Source of the DNA: Eopsaltria australis
Lineage: Eukaryota; Chordata; Aves; Passeriformes; Petroicidae
Assembly: GCA_034509425.1 (NCBI GenBank)
Contig: JAVTVJ010000490.1
Coordinates: 248,001 to 312,000 of the forward strand
Length of the DNA: 64,000 nt
Direction: 5' to 3'
A model generated the notes under the pieces. It saw only the letters and a program-made list of their open reading frames with translations, was not told the origin of the DNA and did not search any database. Every line of letters begins with the position of its first letter. Position 1 is the first letter of the stretch. Position numbers and translations under genes: made by a program. Of the stretch, positions 39,326 through 51,200 are shown piece after piece.

Positions 39326-40475
39326 AATTAGCACCATGGTGTGTATTAATTGGTTATTAATATTAATAAAAATTAGGAAATTATTAATGATAATAATCTG
39401 ATAAATTTATTACCTGAGTATGCAGATTATTTTTCCCTTTTCCACTGTAATTTAATGACCTGGCATAAACATGAGGAGCATCTGTTTCCATCCCTTCCTA
39501 TTTTTAAGGTCACAAGACATTTTGAAAGGAAGAATTTCATCATTCCACGTCTTTTCACCTGCAATTTTAACGTGGCATTTAGGTCAAAGACTGACCCAAA
39601 AGCAGGGATTTTCTCACCCAGGAGGGCTAAAATAGGTCCTGCCCACTCCTGTGCCTCATCCCCTTCTCTGAGGTCCTGTCCCTGTTGAGAAACCACTCAG
39701 CTTGCCCAGGACTGAACTGCTGCATCCTGCAGCTCAGCAGACAGAGGAAGCCCCCACCAATTTAATGTGGAAATGTTTCTACTGCTTGAAGTGCTCTAAA
39801 TAAATCCCAGGAAACCTAAAAACTCGATTTGGGCTTCTAAGTTAAATGTGTAAGATCACATGGAATTGATATTGCTTAAACATGGGCTTAGCACAAAGAA
39901 ACCCAAAGAAGCATAACCTGCCTACTGAAAAGCAGCAGAATTGGACTTTTAGCATTTTTTTCCCATTAAAATCCAGAATCTCACTGTGAAACTAAATGTT
40001 TGCACATGAAACAGATGGAATGGATCCATCTGTCATTGGGAAACAATTTGCAGCAAGTAATTACACTGCAAAAACTTCACAGAGTTTGGTGATATGTCAG
40101 GGCTGAGAGTGATGACTGAACATTAATAATCCCAGACAAATTACTTGGGGCACACGTTTTTCTCATCAGCAAAGATAACACAGGATCCAGTGCAAGAGAT
40201 GAATGGATGAGGAATAGAGGGATTCTCCAGGCAGTCACTGTAAGAAAAAGGATGGATCATTTTGTTTGGATTTGCAACTGTTGGGAGTTTGACAGGAGGA
40301 TGAATTCACGTGCCCTCACAATATCTGCAGCTCAGCAGCCACGCCAAGGGAATTGTGGATTACACACAAACACTCCACATATTAGAAAAATGAGATAAAA
40401 TGCTGGAGTACTCTTCCTCCATGTGGATTTACAGTACCTAGGCTGGAATCTTGAATATCCCATCCTAAATGTGTT

Positions 40476-40560
40476 GGTAAGTTGGAACAAGTCTAGAGCA
40501 GGGCAATAAAAACAAGCTCTGGACAGGATGTGCTGATGAAAAAGGGAGGAACTGTTACAT
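40476..40560 (+). mobile_element. Possible old CR1 fragment
   Basis: The stretch AACAAGTCTAGAGCAGGGCA followed by a GGACAGGATGTGCTGATG-like run resembles the CR1 ORF2 region around the G.GCAAGTCCAGAGGAGGGC segment. Diverged and short. Confidence 0.4.
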
Positions 40561-42538
40561 CAGCTGCAAATGCCCAGCGGATGGGGATGAATTGTTCAGG
40601 GGGCAGGTTGGATTAGGAGTGAAATTATAATCAGAGGAAACTAAGTAAATGAAGAGTCTAATTTATTAATAGTATTTCCAAACACAGGCTGTGTAGTAGA
40701 TATGAAAACCTCCAAATTCACAAGGACCCGCAAATCTTTATTTGCATTTGTTTGTGTTTTAGAGTAGAGATGGGTGAGGAAAACTGTAAGATCACAGTTA
40801 TATGCACTAAAATCAATGAAAAAATGGCCATCTGAGCAAAAAGGCATTTCATGGATATGGATTTTTAAAAGAAACCTTGCTATATAACAGGACACAAAAA
40901 TATCCTGAGTTATCCCCGGAGAGATTGGCTGGATATGACCTAAAGGGAGGTTTCTGACTCCAGTGCCTATGATTCACCATATAGCACGCTCAGGAGTTTC
41001 TTACTGCTGGAAACAAAAAATAAACCCAACCAAAAATGACAGTCCTTTTCCATGGCTGGGTTCAGCTACCAGCATCAGAGCCACACTGTAATTGGATGCT
41101 GAGAGGAATAAAAGAGTCGCTTTCAAAGACAAATTCTATTCTCAGTTCCCCTGCTGCAAACTGCCACTGAAATTGCTTTTTCCTGAACTGCTCTGAATTC
41201 TGTAACAGGAGGTAGAATCTGCCCCTCACACTGAAGCCACAGTGGAGGCTCCCCCATTTGGGGCCAAAATCCACCAGAATCTGACTTTTGTCCCAGTCCT
41301 GAGCAGACATTGCCTCTGAACTGAAATGCAGAGAACACCCAGATGTTCTTAATAAGAACCAGGACAATTTGCAGCAGATGCCCAACTGGTGTAGACTCCT
41401 AAAAAAAAAAAAAAGGAAACTACATCTACTGGAGTTTCTGTAACTGATTAAGTCACTGGCTTGGAAAAACAGATCCCTGCTCATGAGTCCAGCTCCCAAG
41501 CAAGAGCCCAGCAGTAGAAACAGATCCCCTCTACCATATAATTTGCAGAATAAGTGGAAAACGGTGTCTGAATCTCTGGGTAACTTATTTTATTTTTAGA
41601 GGGCAGGTGGGTAAGAAATAGCTCTTACCTGCCCTGACCTCATTTACCATTTTGCTACTCCCGAGTCATTTTCCTCACTGGAGAATGGAAAAAATGCTGG
41701 AGTGGTGCATGACCATTTTTTGAGGGTTTAAATGTTACATTGTTTATAGAAAAGAAAAATAAGCATGACCTAGACACAGAAGCTTATTTAATTTTAGCCT
41801 ACTCTGTTCTGAATTAACCTGATTTGGGTACACTGATAAAGTGTCTTGACTGAATTCAAGCCTTTTGTAGTCCTGTGAATAATTTAAATGATTGTGATAA
41901 TTAAAAATAACAAAAATTATGATTTGCTAATAGCAGGAGAATGCAGCTGACTTCAGCCATATGGGAAGGAGTTAAAATTAAGCTTTGTTTTCAGTCACAC
42001 ACTTAGATCAGATCAGTACATACAAATCATTTGGGAATCACTTTCAAACTTTTATAGAGGTGCTGCTGCTGCAGATGCAGGTGGGACTGCTCCAAGTATG
42101 TAATAAAAGCAAGATAACTTCAAATAATATTCCTGCATCAAACACAAGATTGGCTGTCTTTAGGAAAGATGTCCATCCTGACATCCTCCATCTCCTGCTG
42201 ATGGAGAACCAGGGAAATCCTTCTACAGCTTTTTCCTGAGGTAAATTAATGGCTGTCACTCCTTTGAAAGTTTTAATCTCTCTTTTCATTTTGATGATGA
42301 CTACAATTGAAATATGACTATCAAAAGCAATTAAAGGGGCCAAGCCCATTTCATTAACAGCTGTTTTTTAATCGTAATTTTTTTTAGAGCCAATACAATA
42401 CAACCACCACTACAGCATAAAACAGATAAACTGAACCAAGCCAATAATTTCTTTGCTGCTTTACTCACTCCAAGTGAGTAAATGATTTTAAATGTAAATG
42501 TTTTCTTTTTAATTAAAGTAGGAGAATGGAAAGCTTAC

Positions 42539-42700
42539 CTGACAGACATCATAGTGCTCAAAGAGGGACAGCAGACCAATATCACTGCGACTCGTGATGC
42601 CTTTCAAAATGGTGATGTTGCCATTCCCAGAGTCCAGCTCTATCACGTTGTTGAAAACATTGGACACAGCTTTGCCAGTCAAAAGCAAGTTCACCAATTC
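42539..42700 (-). CDS. MINDY4: MINDY4 exon ([16 protein letters not shown] segment)
   Basis: A 162-nt exon of exactly 54 codons in phase 0-0 (visible residues 122-175). It opens with [20 protein letters not shown], continues [15 protein letters not shown], and closes with [11 protein letters not shown]. The acceptor is CAAACAG and the donor is GTAAGC. This is one of the most conserved stretches of MINDY4. The next exon starts VGCYLKTP, as expected for the family. A minus-oriented CR1 fragment begins about 210 bp upstream of the acceptor. Confidence 0.95.
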
Positions 42701-42910
42701 CTGTTTGGGACATGTTTAAAATTAAAAACAAAACGAAACAAAAAGCAAACAGTAGTTAAACATCAGCACAAGACTGATTCAGGATTGATAAAGTTACACA
42801 TGTACCTGACCCCTAATTTATGTGGTGGCTTTAGGTTTATGGTTAGGATTAGGATTGCTTAGAAAAAGAGTCCAGATATTTTGGTCAAAGTCTCCCAAAG
42901 TAAAATGAGG

Positions 42911-43145
42911 AAATTAGAACACCATGTGTTGGAAGGGACCCACAAGGATCATCCAGTGCAGCTCCTGGCCCTGCACAGACACCCCAACAATCCCACCCTG
43001 TGCCTCAGGGTGCTGTCCGAATCCTCCTGGAGCTCTGGCAGCCTCAGGCCTGTGCCCGTTCCCTGGGGAGCTTGGCAGTGCCCACCATCCTCTGGAGGAA
43101 AAAACCTTTTCCAGCTGTGTGCTGGACTTTTTGTCCACAATGGAA
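42911..43145 (-). mobile_element. CR1 LINE fragment
   Basis: Antisense CR1 with TTGGAAGGGACCCACAAGGA, CCAGTGCAGCTCCTGGCCCT, CCTGTGCCTCAGGGTGCT and the CCATCCTCTGGAGGAAAAAA end. About 210 bp upstream of the acceptor of the 42539-42700 exon. Confidence 0.88.
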
Positions 43146-44444
43146 CTGTGAGAGACAGAACTGAAAGCTTTGCAGAAGTCCAAATACTAGAGGAGTTTTC
43201 AATTTTGCCTCCTTCTGGAAGCAAACTGCTGATAATTGATTTACTCTCACATCCAACTCTCAAACATCTCATGTAAATGTTGGTTTTGCGTTTTTTTAAT
43301 TAAAATGTTTTGATGTCCCTTTTTCTCTGCAATGAAAAGTACAGCATGGATGATATAAAGTCAAAGCCTGTACAGTATTGGATGCCATTTCTGTATGTGC
43401 TTAGTGATGTATTTTGTATGTTGGACAAGATTTGCTAAATTAGGATTCTTTCTCACTGATTATTTCTGAATGAAGTCTCCTTCAGTAAGACATTTACCCA
43501 TATGGACCCAGATCACAAAGACATTGGTATTTCTTAGAGATAATTGTTGATTATTTCCTTTCCAATTGAAGCAGGGGTGTGTCAGAGGCTAAATACACGT
43601 GAGAGAGAGGGTGGCATTTGCACATGTGAGTGTGCCTGAAGTTCAAGAACAGAGATATGGGATATTTTTCTTAGCTAACATCCCACCAGGGCCAGCTGGG
43701 GTGCAACAGCATGAAAGCAGAGCTAAGAGCAGGCTGTGCTGCAGCAGTGAACAGCTCACTATTAATAAATAACATATGGCTAGAAACAGGAGGGGAAATA
43801 ACAAAGAGAAAGTTTCCAGAAAAAATACTGCAAATTACCAGGTCCAAAGACATGAATAACTCTGGTATGGCCAGTTTGGAATTGGTTTTAAAAATACTGC
43901 ACACAATTACAGCTCTGTGTTTCCCCTGAAGGATTCCCCAGAGTTTATAGGTTTTTAGTGATGTTTTTAGCACTTCTTATTCACCGTCACTGATGTTCCA
44001 CCACCTTCTTGAGGAGCCACTGTGTGGTCACAGTACAAAAGTCCTCTAGCAACAAGACAAGGACATGAAGTTTGTCCTTTGCAGCCAAAAGAGCAGTAGA
44101 TAGAATCATGGAATCACTGAGGAGCTGTAGGACCAGACATGGAACCTCAGGCACCTTTCTGAAAGGGTAGGGAGGGAACCCAGCAGTATCTGAGCCCCAA
44201 AATCTTACCACAAGAGGAAGATGAGAAGAGTGTGAGGACATGGACACACAGGTACAGGCACACGCAGGCCAGAGAACCAGCCTGAAAGGCAGAACCTCTG
44301 AAAGCAAAGGTAACAAAGTGCCATAACACCAGGAAAAAGAGCAAAGAATGAAGGTGCTTGATGTTATGGGGATAAAGGAAAAAACTAAAGGAAACTAGTA
44401 GAGATTTTATAGCAGCTTTCTCATACCTAAAGGGACTGCAAAAG

Positions 44445-44742
44445 AGCTGGAGAGGGACTTTCCACAAGGGCATGGAGTGACAGGACAAGGGGGAATGGCT
44501 CAACTGAAGGAGTGTAGGCTTAGCTGATTTTAGGAAGAAATTCTTTACTGTGAGGGTGGTGACGCCCTGGCACAGGCTGCCCTGAGAGGATGTGGACTCC
44601 CCATCCCTGGAGATGTTCAAGAAAAGGCTGGATGGGGCTTGGAGCAAGCTGGGATGGTGGAAGGTTGGAAGGGCTGGAACCAGATGAACTTAAAGGTCCC
44701 TTCCCACCCAAACCATTCTGTGATTCCAAGACTCTATGACTT
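44445..44742 (+). mobile_element. CR1 LINE fragment beside an exon
   Basis: Plus-oriented CR1 with GGACAAGGGGGAATGGCT, GGTGACGCCCTGGCACAGGC, and the 3' end CCATTCTGTGATTCCAAGAC followed by TCTATGAC. It ends 84 bp from the MINDY4 exon 44826-44889, just downstream of that exon's donor site. Confidence 0.9.
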
Positions 44743-44825
44743 GAAAATAAGAAATGCCACCTCTTCCCAGAGGTCAGCTCACAGCAGAGGCACAGGACAT
44801 GCCCAAAATTGCACCTTTAACTCAC

Positions 44826-44889
44826 CTGGGTGCAGTAGCCATGGCTGCCAATCAGGCGGTTTGTGAGCACATCGAAGTCATTGCGCACC
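44826..44889 (-). CDS. MINDY4: MINDY4 exon (HGYCTQ segment)
   Basis: A 64-nt exon. Its first base completes the split Leu and 21 codons (visible residues 101-121) encode VRNDFDVLTNRLIGSHGYCT then Q. It ends in phase 0 at a GTGAGT donor; the acceptor is CTTTTCAG. The GxHGYCTQ motif followed by ELVNLLL in the next exon is a hallmark of the MINDY4 catalytic domain. A CR1 copy in the opposite orientation ends only about 84 bp downstream of this exon (44742). Confidence 0.92.
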
Positions 44890-45210
44890 CTGAAAAGGAT
44901 AACACAATTAAATTTGAAGACAATTACATTTAAATACAATTGCTTCTTTTTGTTACACTTAACATCTCTAAATCTTGGGGGAAAACAAAACCAAACTGTT
45001 TCCCAACCCTAAATACAGCTCTGTAATTTTTGAGTCCTTGCAAGGTGATTTTTTCCATGGAAAAAAAAATTAATGCATCAGCTAAACCTGTGGGAAGCAA
45101 AAGTTTGGTTGAGCTCAGCGTGAACGAAATAGCTGTAGAGGAGAAAAGAAATCATTGTCACCACTAGTTAGAATTTCAGAAATTAGAATTACTGTGCTAT
45201 TTGTCTGTGA

Positions 45211-45352
45211 GAATCACAGAATGGGTGAGGTTGGAAGGACTCTGGTGGTCCCTTTGTCCACCCCACCTCTGGTACCTAAAGCCAGGGTACACATCTGGAT
45301 TGTTTCTGAATCCCTCTAAGGAGACAGAGTCCACAATGTACCTGGGAACTCA
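45211..45352 (-). mobile_element. CR1 LINE fragment
   Basis: Starts AGAATCACAGAATGGGTGAG GTTGGAAGGACTCTGGTGG in antisense and fades after the GAGTCCACAATGTACCTGGG block. Diverged. Confidence 0.75.
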
Positions 45353-46177
45353 GTACTCAGACAGGATTTTCTATTTGCTATTCCTATCATAACTACTTGT
45401 AATATATCCATACAATCTATACACTACATTGTCCATGAAAAGAAGAAGAAAAGAAAAAAAACCCTCTAGGTGTACACATTTATAATGGTGCTGTGTGGCC
45501 CTTAATTATACGTTGTGACATCAAAGAGAAAAGCCTGTGAAATTGCATTGCCCATGATTATGGAGTAATGAGTCCCCAAACTGAGTTCAGTCTCTCGTAA
45601 CTCCTGGAATTACTGAATTAGTGACTGGTTGATGGCCTAAACAATAAAGGTTCTAACTGTGATTGTTTTTTATCCTGCAGACATAATGGAATTGCAAACA
45701 TTATGTTATAAATGAATAAATGCTTAATCTAGGTTTGAGGAAAAGCAATGTACTATGTTCTGGGAGAGTTATGGCAATAAAATCCACAGATCAATTCTAT
45801 GGGTCATAAAAAAGCTATTTTCCTTCAGTATAAAATATCTCAATTGTTTTGACTCCATCCTTATTTTGATATTGCTGATGTGGTAGAGAGAATGTCTGCC
45901 TGATCATCAATTAAAACTTAATTATTTTACACACATCCAGGCTTCTCATTCTCATTTGAGTTGGCAAATCTGTGCACACAAATATCCACGCTTCTTGACA
46001 ACTGGCACAATTACTTTTGTTTTAAAAAGAGAATATTCTGTTTGTGACAAAGAAGGAGTTGTATTGATGTGGTCAGGGTAAAGCCAGCTAGAAATTTCCC
46101 CTTAAAATTGCTACACATGCTCCATTAAAATTTTATTTATTCAGTAAAAAGCCAGGATGTTTCCTGTCTTCATCCCA

Positions 46178-46575
46178 AACTTTAGATAATAATTTTCTCA
46201 TAGGATTTCTTTGAATGCCAAAATCAAAATGTAGCTTATAATTTCAAGATTTACAGCCCTAAAGATAAATTAAAATAATCCAAATAAAATCTTAATCATG
46301 GAATCACAGTTCCTGAACTTTAGACAATTATTTTCTCCCAACATTTCTTTGAATGCCAAAATGAGAATGTAACGAATAATTTGGAGGTTTACAGCCCTAA
46401 AAGTATTTAAAAGAATTCAGAAAAAGTCATAGTCCTGGAATCACAATTCCTGAACTTTAGATAATTGTTTTCTCATAGGATTTCCTTGAATGTAACGTAT
46501 AATTTTGAGGTTTATGGCCCTAAAAGTATTTAAAAGAATTCGGAAAAAGTCATAGTTGTGGAATCACGATTCCCA
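46178..46575. repeat. Tandem repeat, about 137-bp unit, 2.9 copies
   Basis: Three head-to-tail copies begin at about 46178, 46316 and 46453, each opening AACTTTAGA(T/C)AAT. Each copy carries a TTCTC..(A)..(T)TTC(T/C)TTGAATG block, a TTTA(C/T)(A/G)GCCCTAAA block and ends near GGAATCAC(A/G)(G/A)TTCC. Copies 2 and 3 also share TATTTAAAAGAATTC and GAAAAAGTCATAG. Copy 3 lacks part of the GAATGCCAAAAT segment. It lies just left of a CpG-rich block. Confidence 0.85.
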
Positions 46576-46659
46576 TTTTGAAAAATGCATTTTATCCCTT
46601 TTGCAAAAACCTATTTCAACCCTTTTTAAAACACTTATATCAAAGACAATTTACAAGTC

Positions 46660-47116
46660 ATGGGGAGACATAACAAAGTGCCATTGACGTCCCTTGCCTG
46701 TGTGAAATCAAAGGAAAGGCCGGGGAAAGTGTGCCCATGACACGGAAAACTCTCTCGTGCACCTCTGCAAGGCATGGATGGGATGATAAACATCTTTGGA
46801 TTCTGGCCATTTTTCAGTTTTAGCAACGGTTTCATCTCGGCAGCGCCGCGGGCAGAGTGTCCAACATGCGTCAGTTGGGGACGAGGGGACATACGCCACA
46901 CACAATGGCAGGAAGCTCTAATTCCATCTGTAGGCACAAACAATCCAGGAGTCTGGAGGTGGATCCCAGCTCTTCCAGGAGGGAGGACAACATCTGCCTT
47001 TGCAATCACCCTGCCGGTGAGGAAACCGACGTCAGGCGCACGGCCGCGGGATTTACACCTCCGCTCAACGGGCTTGGGGCTCTTCTTCCCACCTGCCAAA
47101 GGCTCCCCAGCTTCTC
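46660..47116. other. CpG-rich intronic block
   Basis: This block of about 450 bp stands out from the AT-rich intron. It has roughly 20 or more CpG dinucleotides (for example in the GCGCCGCGG around 46842 and GGCGCACGGCCGCGGG around 47035). Long frames stay open on both strands: 130 codons from an ATG at 46774 on plus, and about 154 codons without ATG over 46635-47099 on minus. No known protein is recognisable, so open frames are likely a by-product of GC content. It could be a cryptic promoter or CpG island, or a GC-rich transposon fragment. Two LTRs are inserted at its right side. Confidence 0.5.
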
Positions 47117-47561
47117 TGATACCTGAAGTTTTAGCTTTTATATTTTCCAGATCAGTGCTGCTTTAGTGTATAACTCTAAAACTCCATAGCCTGTCAGCTG
47201 CTGTTCTACACTGTTTTATTCAGGCAACACAATTCCTCTCTAAGCCCGAGATTCAAGGACATCTTGTTTTTCCAAGCCCCAAAAATGTAAACAACTGTGA
47301 ACAGCAGCAAGGGAAGAGAAGAGGCAAACTGTAGAATGGGACTCCACTACCTGAACCTGTAATTGGACAACTAACTTCTGATATGCAAACTTTTATCTGT
47401 CCAAAACACCCCTGTGGGTTGTTCATCTTGGGTGGAGTCTCTGCAAGACTCTTGCATTGCCCAAGGTGTATTAAAGACCATTAAAGGTCTTTAATAAATA
47501 CCTACTTTATTCTTTTAACTCTGTCTAGCCTCTGTTCCAGGTCAGCCTTCTTCAGGCATCA
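47117..47561 (+). mobile_element. Solo LTR (family A), second copy
   Basis: A 445-bp element with a 4-bp target-site duplication TCTC (47113-47116 and 47562-47565). It starts TGATACC and ends GGCATCA. Shared blocks with the copy at 24563-24994 include the TTTAGCTTT region, CTCTAAA.CTCCATAGCCT, the ATGCAAA site, CCCAAGGTGTAT and CTTTAATAAATACC near the 3' end, with the AATAAA in the same place. It lies antisense to MINDY4 in the 16-kb intron. Divergence between the copies is visible throughout, so the insertions are not very recent. No coding remnant is present. Confidence 0.85.
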
Positions 47562-47605
47562 TCTCTGCAGGAGCGTTTGTTGTGTTTCAGGTGTAAAAGT
47601 ATCAG

Positions 47606-48282
47606 TGTAAGAGTCTGGACGGAAATCCCTCACGACCATCTACAGGAGCAGAGGCTGAAAACCCAGAGACCCTAAAAGGGGAAAAGGACTTTTGCACAAT
47701 GAAGTCCGGCCAGATCCTGGTGGGGTGCCTGCCACCTGCCCAGGTCCACTGCAGAGCTGCGCTGCAGAGCTGTGCTGTAGAGGCGTGTTGACACATGCCC
47801 GTGGAACCGTGCCGCTCGGCTAACGGGGCGGAAAGGACTGCACAAGGACTGTATGTCTTGCACACTTGCACCTGTACCCTAAAACAATGGGCCCTACTCC
47901 CCCACCTCCTGACCATTTGCCCCTCGTCTCTGGAGGGATTGCCTCCTCTCTTGGTTACCTGCCCCTCGCTTTCGAAAAGACTATAAAGAGACTCTCAAAT
48001 GGATGAGAGATCTCCCCATGGATGAGACGGAATCCATTGGATCCGGACAACAAGGACTTCGTCGTGCTGTGGTAGCTATTAACCCCTTTCTTTCCTTCCC
48101 TCTCTCAACCCTACATCTCTCTCCCTCTCTCTCTCCTATCGCATAACTGTGTTGTTGGCACTCAATAAAGTGCTTTTGATTTTGATTAAAGCAAAAATAC
48201 TTGTCCCTGTTTTCTTTTGCACTCTGAGATTCAAAGTAACGAACCATCACGACCCCCGCTCCTCTGTTAGCGGATCGTGACA
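47606..48282 (+). mobile_element. Solo LTR (family B)
   Basis: A 677-bp element bounded by a 5-bp target-site duplication ATCAG (47601-47605 and 48283-48287). It starts TGTAAGAG and ends GATCGTGACA. Features in the plus direction are a GC-rich U3, a TATA box CTATAAAG at 47981-47988, a CT-rich tract at about 48095-48140, and AATAAA at 48164-48169 followed by a U5-like stretch of about 110 bp. It is unrelated to family A, and its flanks carry no internal sequence. The intact 5-bp duplication, clear ends and preserved promoter and poly(A) motifs suggest a fairly young insertion. It is antisense to MINDY4. Confidence 0.87.
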
Positions 48283-51200
48283 ATCAGATAGTGATAATTT
48301 TGTGGATGGTTTTCTGCCGCGGTGTGGAGACATTCATTGCTGATTGGCGAATCTGAAGGGTTTGTTCATTCTGCTGTCCTGGCTACCAGATGTCAACACA
48401 GACATAATCAATAAACCATTATCACTAACAACAACTGCCCCAGCATGGAATTTTCCATTAATAATTTAAAAATCACTCTAAATCAGAAAAAACCCCACTC
48501 ATTTGAAGCCAGAAATCTTTTAAGTATCCCAGAGATCATCAGACGATTTAAGGCTTGACTCCAGGAATCCCTTCTTTTTAATTTACAACCCAGCACTCCA
48601 TGTGCTGCTGTAACAGAACCACAAATCAGTAAAGAGACACTAAAAATCAAGTGTTAAAGGTAAATATTCCTTTCTTGTGCTGCATTATCACTACTTTGTT
48701 GTGATAGTTCATAAATCCAACTGGAGAGTGAGGTAGGAGCATGTTGGCTGCTAGAGCAGAACAGTGGGGTTTGCCTCTCCTGGTAATACTATAAAGACTA
48801 TTTAAAAAAATTTATTCAGGCAGAAAGTAAGATACTGATTTTTAAAATCAACTGAATAAAGATTTTAAATCAAGCATGTGCTCCATGTGCAGTTTTCAGC
48901 AGAAATCATTCCCTGCGCTGATACGAAACAAAAAGTTGGTAACAACACTCTGCTAAATTTCACATCACTTGTAAGATCTCCCAGCTTGATTTTTAGTTTT
49001 AGTTGTAATGTGGCTGTTTTAGGGTGATGTGGTTGATGCCTGTATGAAACCAGAGAAGAGATTGGATTCTAATATATTTACAAAAAGTGGATGTTTTAAT
49101 ATGCTCACAGAACTTAAATAACATGGCAAAACTCAGCTCCGCATGGTTTATTCACTTTCTACTGTTTTTTAAAAAATATTTCTACTACAGCCTTTTTCCC
49201 CCAGAAAAGAGTAATTGTGAGCCCTTATCCTGAGGTATAACAGTCCTTTCATTCCTCATGCAAGCAAATATATTTTTCTTATATTATTATTACACAAAAC
49301 AAACATCATTATGTGGTGAAACCAAAAGATGTGGCAGGTGGCTTAAGAGAAAAAACTTAATTTACAGCAACTGAAGAACTCTCCTCATGACAGAAATCAC
49401 CAAAATACAGCTGGTGTGAATTACACCTGGATTTTCATGCTTTTTAATGCTGCTGGGTTTAAGACAGGGATGCCTGAAAGTCCTTCCAAAAGATATTTTT
49501 ATATATTATAAACTCATTTTCTCTCCGTGCTCCTGTTGGTGAATCTGTGCTTATCTCCAGCCAGGTTGTAACTGTTTGTTTCAAATTATAAATAATGTAT
49601 TTATAAAGGATGTTAAGTACTGAAGATGGAGAGATGTTCTGAGACAAACCTTTGACTGCTCTGACTTGTCACAGCCATACTGGCACAATTTGCTGACCTC
49701 AAGACAGTTACTGCAAATCTGCCTAGAAATCAATCCATTCTGGGATATACAAATAATTTTTGAAAATAATCTAAGGGTTGAAGACAGATGAACGAAACAA
49801 CTGTTTGACAGAAGAAACTGTAATGTCATTATAAACCATAGCACAGATGGTGCATTGATAAAATAAACTTCAGTCATCTGTATGGACTCAATCAAGATTT
49901 AAAAGTGCATAAATATAAATATTTTGAGCACTGGAATCTCAATATATAACATAATCTGCAATCAGATTAACTTTTCTTTAGCAAAAACTAAGTTAAATGA
50001 ATGTTTTTCAAATGCTTCGTACACATTTATTCTCAGTTTACTTCCAGGGAAATTCTTGATAAGTCTTAAAAGGAGAATAATTAAATATTGAATACAAAAG
50101 TCCCATACAAAGTGGGAATAATCCCAGACTACCACAATGTGCAGTTGTTTATGCCATGGATACTGTTTGGCCTGATAACAGAACAAAATAAAATAATATA
50201 AAAGAAAAAATAGAGCATTTGAGCAAGTGCTGGCTGGATTACAGTCCTGAACTCTGAGGCAAAGCTGCCACAGCAAATTGGTGACCTCACTTTGTTCATG
50301 GCAACAGACAGTCACATTAACAAACGCACAATTACAAGTCTACTCCCAAAATAGATTTGGGGCTGGGAGGGAGCAAAAACTCGTCTTCAAGCATAAGGAT
50401 ATCAAATAATTACAATGGGGATGTGGAAAATGACAGGATGGGTGACTGCCTTATTGTGTAAATGTTCCAGAATATTTCTTCTTTTTTTTTAATACTGGCA
50501 CATGGCAAAGGTCTCAAATGCATGTTCAATGAAGAAGGGAAGAGCCTCTCTAAAAAAAAAATAAAATAAAATACTGTTTGGGATTCAGACCATTGAAAGC
50601 AAGGAAGTGGCTTAATTCTTTATTTACTACTTTTGCCACATACCTGTTAATTTCATAAAGTTCTTCAAATGCACTGAAGTGCTCATGACAGGTTAATTCA
50701 TCAGCACTGCTGTACCAGGGAGTTGAAATTTTATAGGAAGAATTTGTATTTCACAGGGATAGATCTGATGGGGAAAACGATTAATCTATTGGCATATTCA
50801 ACCCACTATTTTATCTATTTTATTTTCTTAAAGAAATTATCATTCTGACTGAATGCAACAGAACAAGCAAAGATGTTAAACCTGTATCTGTCTCACCATA
50901 CTAAACCTTCAGCAAACAGCTGAATAATCTGAATGTGTTAGAGTAACCTGCGGAAATTTGGACAAAATCTCACAATTCATTTGTTACTGCTACATTTTGT
51001 AGTGGAATCAAGCTTATTCTTCCACACCTCTGCAGCCTTTTAGTCAATATACTTTATTTCCCTAAGATAAAAAGAATCCATTTCTGAAATGCTTTGATTC
51101 GCTAAAGGAAAGGGAAAAAACAAGATTGGAAAGATGGCAAAGCTGATCAATCACTTCTGGGCAGGACTCATATCACTGATTTTTATATCTAAAGATGGAC

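Larger units (their letters stand above)
33345..42538 (-). other. MINDY4 intron, 9.2 kb
   Basis: Holds CR1 at 35319-35720, a possible old CR1 piece at 40476-40560 and an AT repeat at 39296. No extra exon is needed: flanking exons join in phase as DVCQ-VGCYL, matching the family. Confidence 0.65.

Noticed and set aside
42830..42860. TTAGG-like units resembling an interstitial telomeric repeat
   Set aside because: Only two or three imperfect units (GGTTAGGATTAGGATT), too few for a telomeric array.
44147..44647. 166-codon minus-strand frame
   Set aside because: Largely antisense to a plus-oriented CR1 copy; no family match.
48095..48140. CT-rich tract considered as an independent microsatellite
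   Set aside because: Lies within the family B LTR and is better read as part of its promoter/R region.
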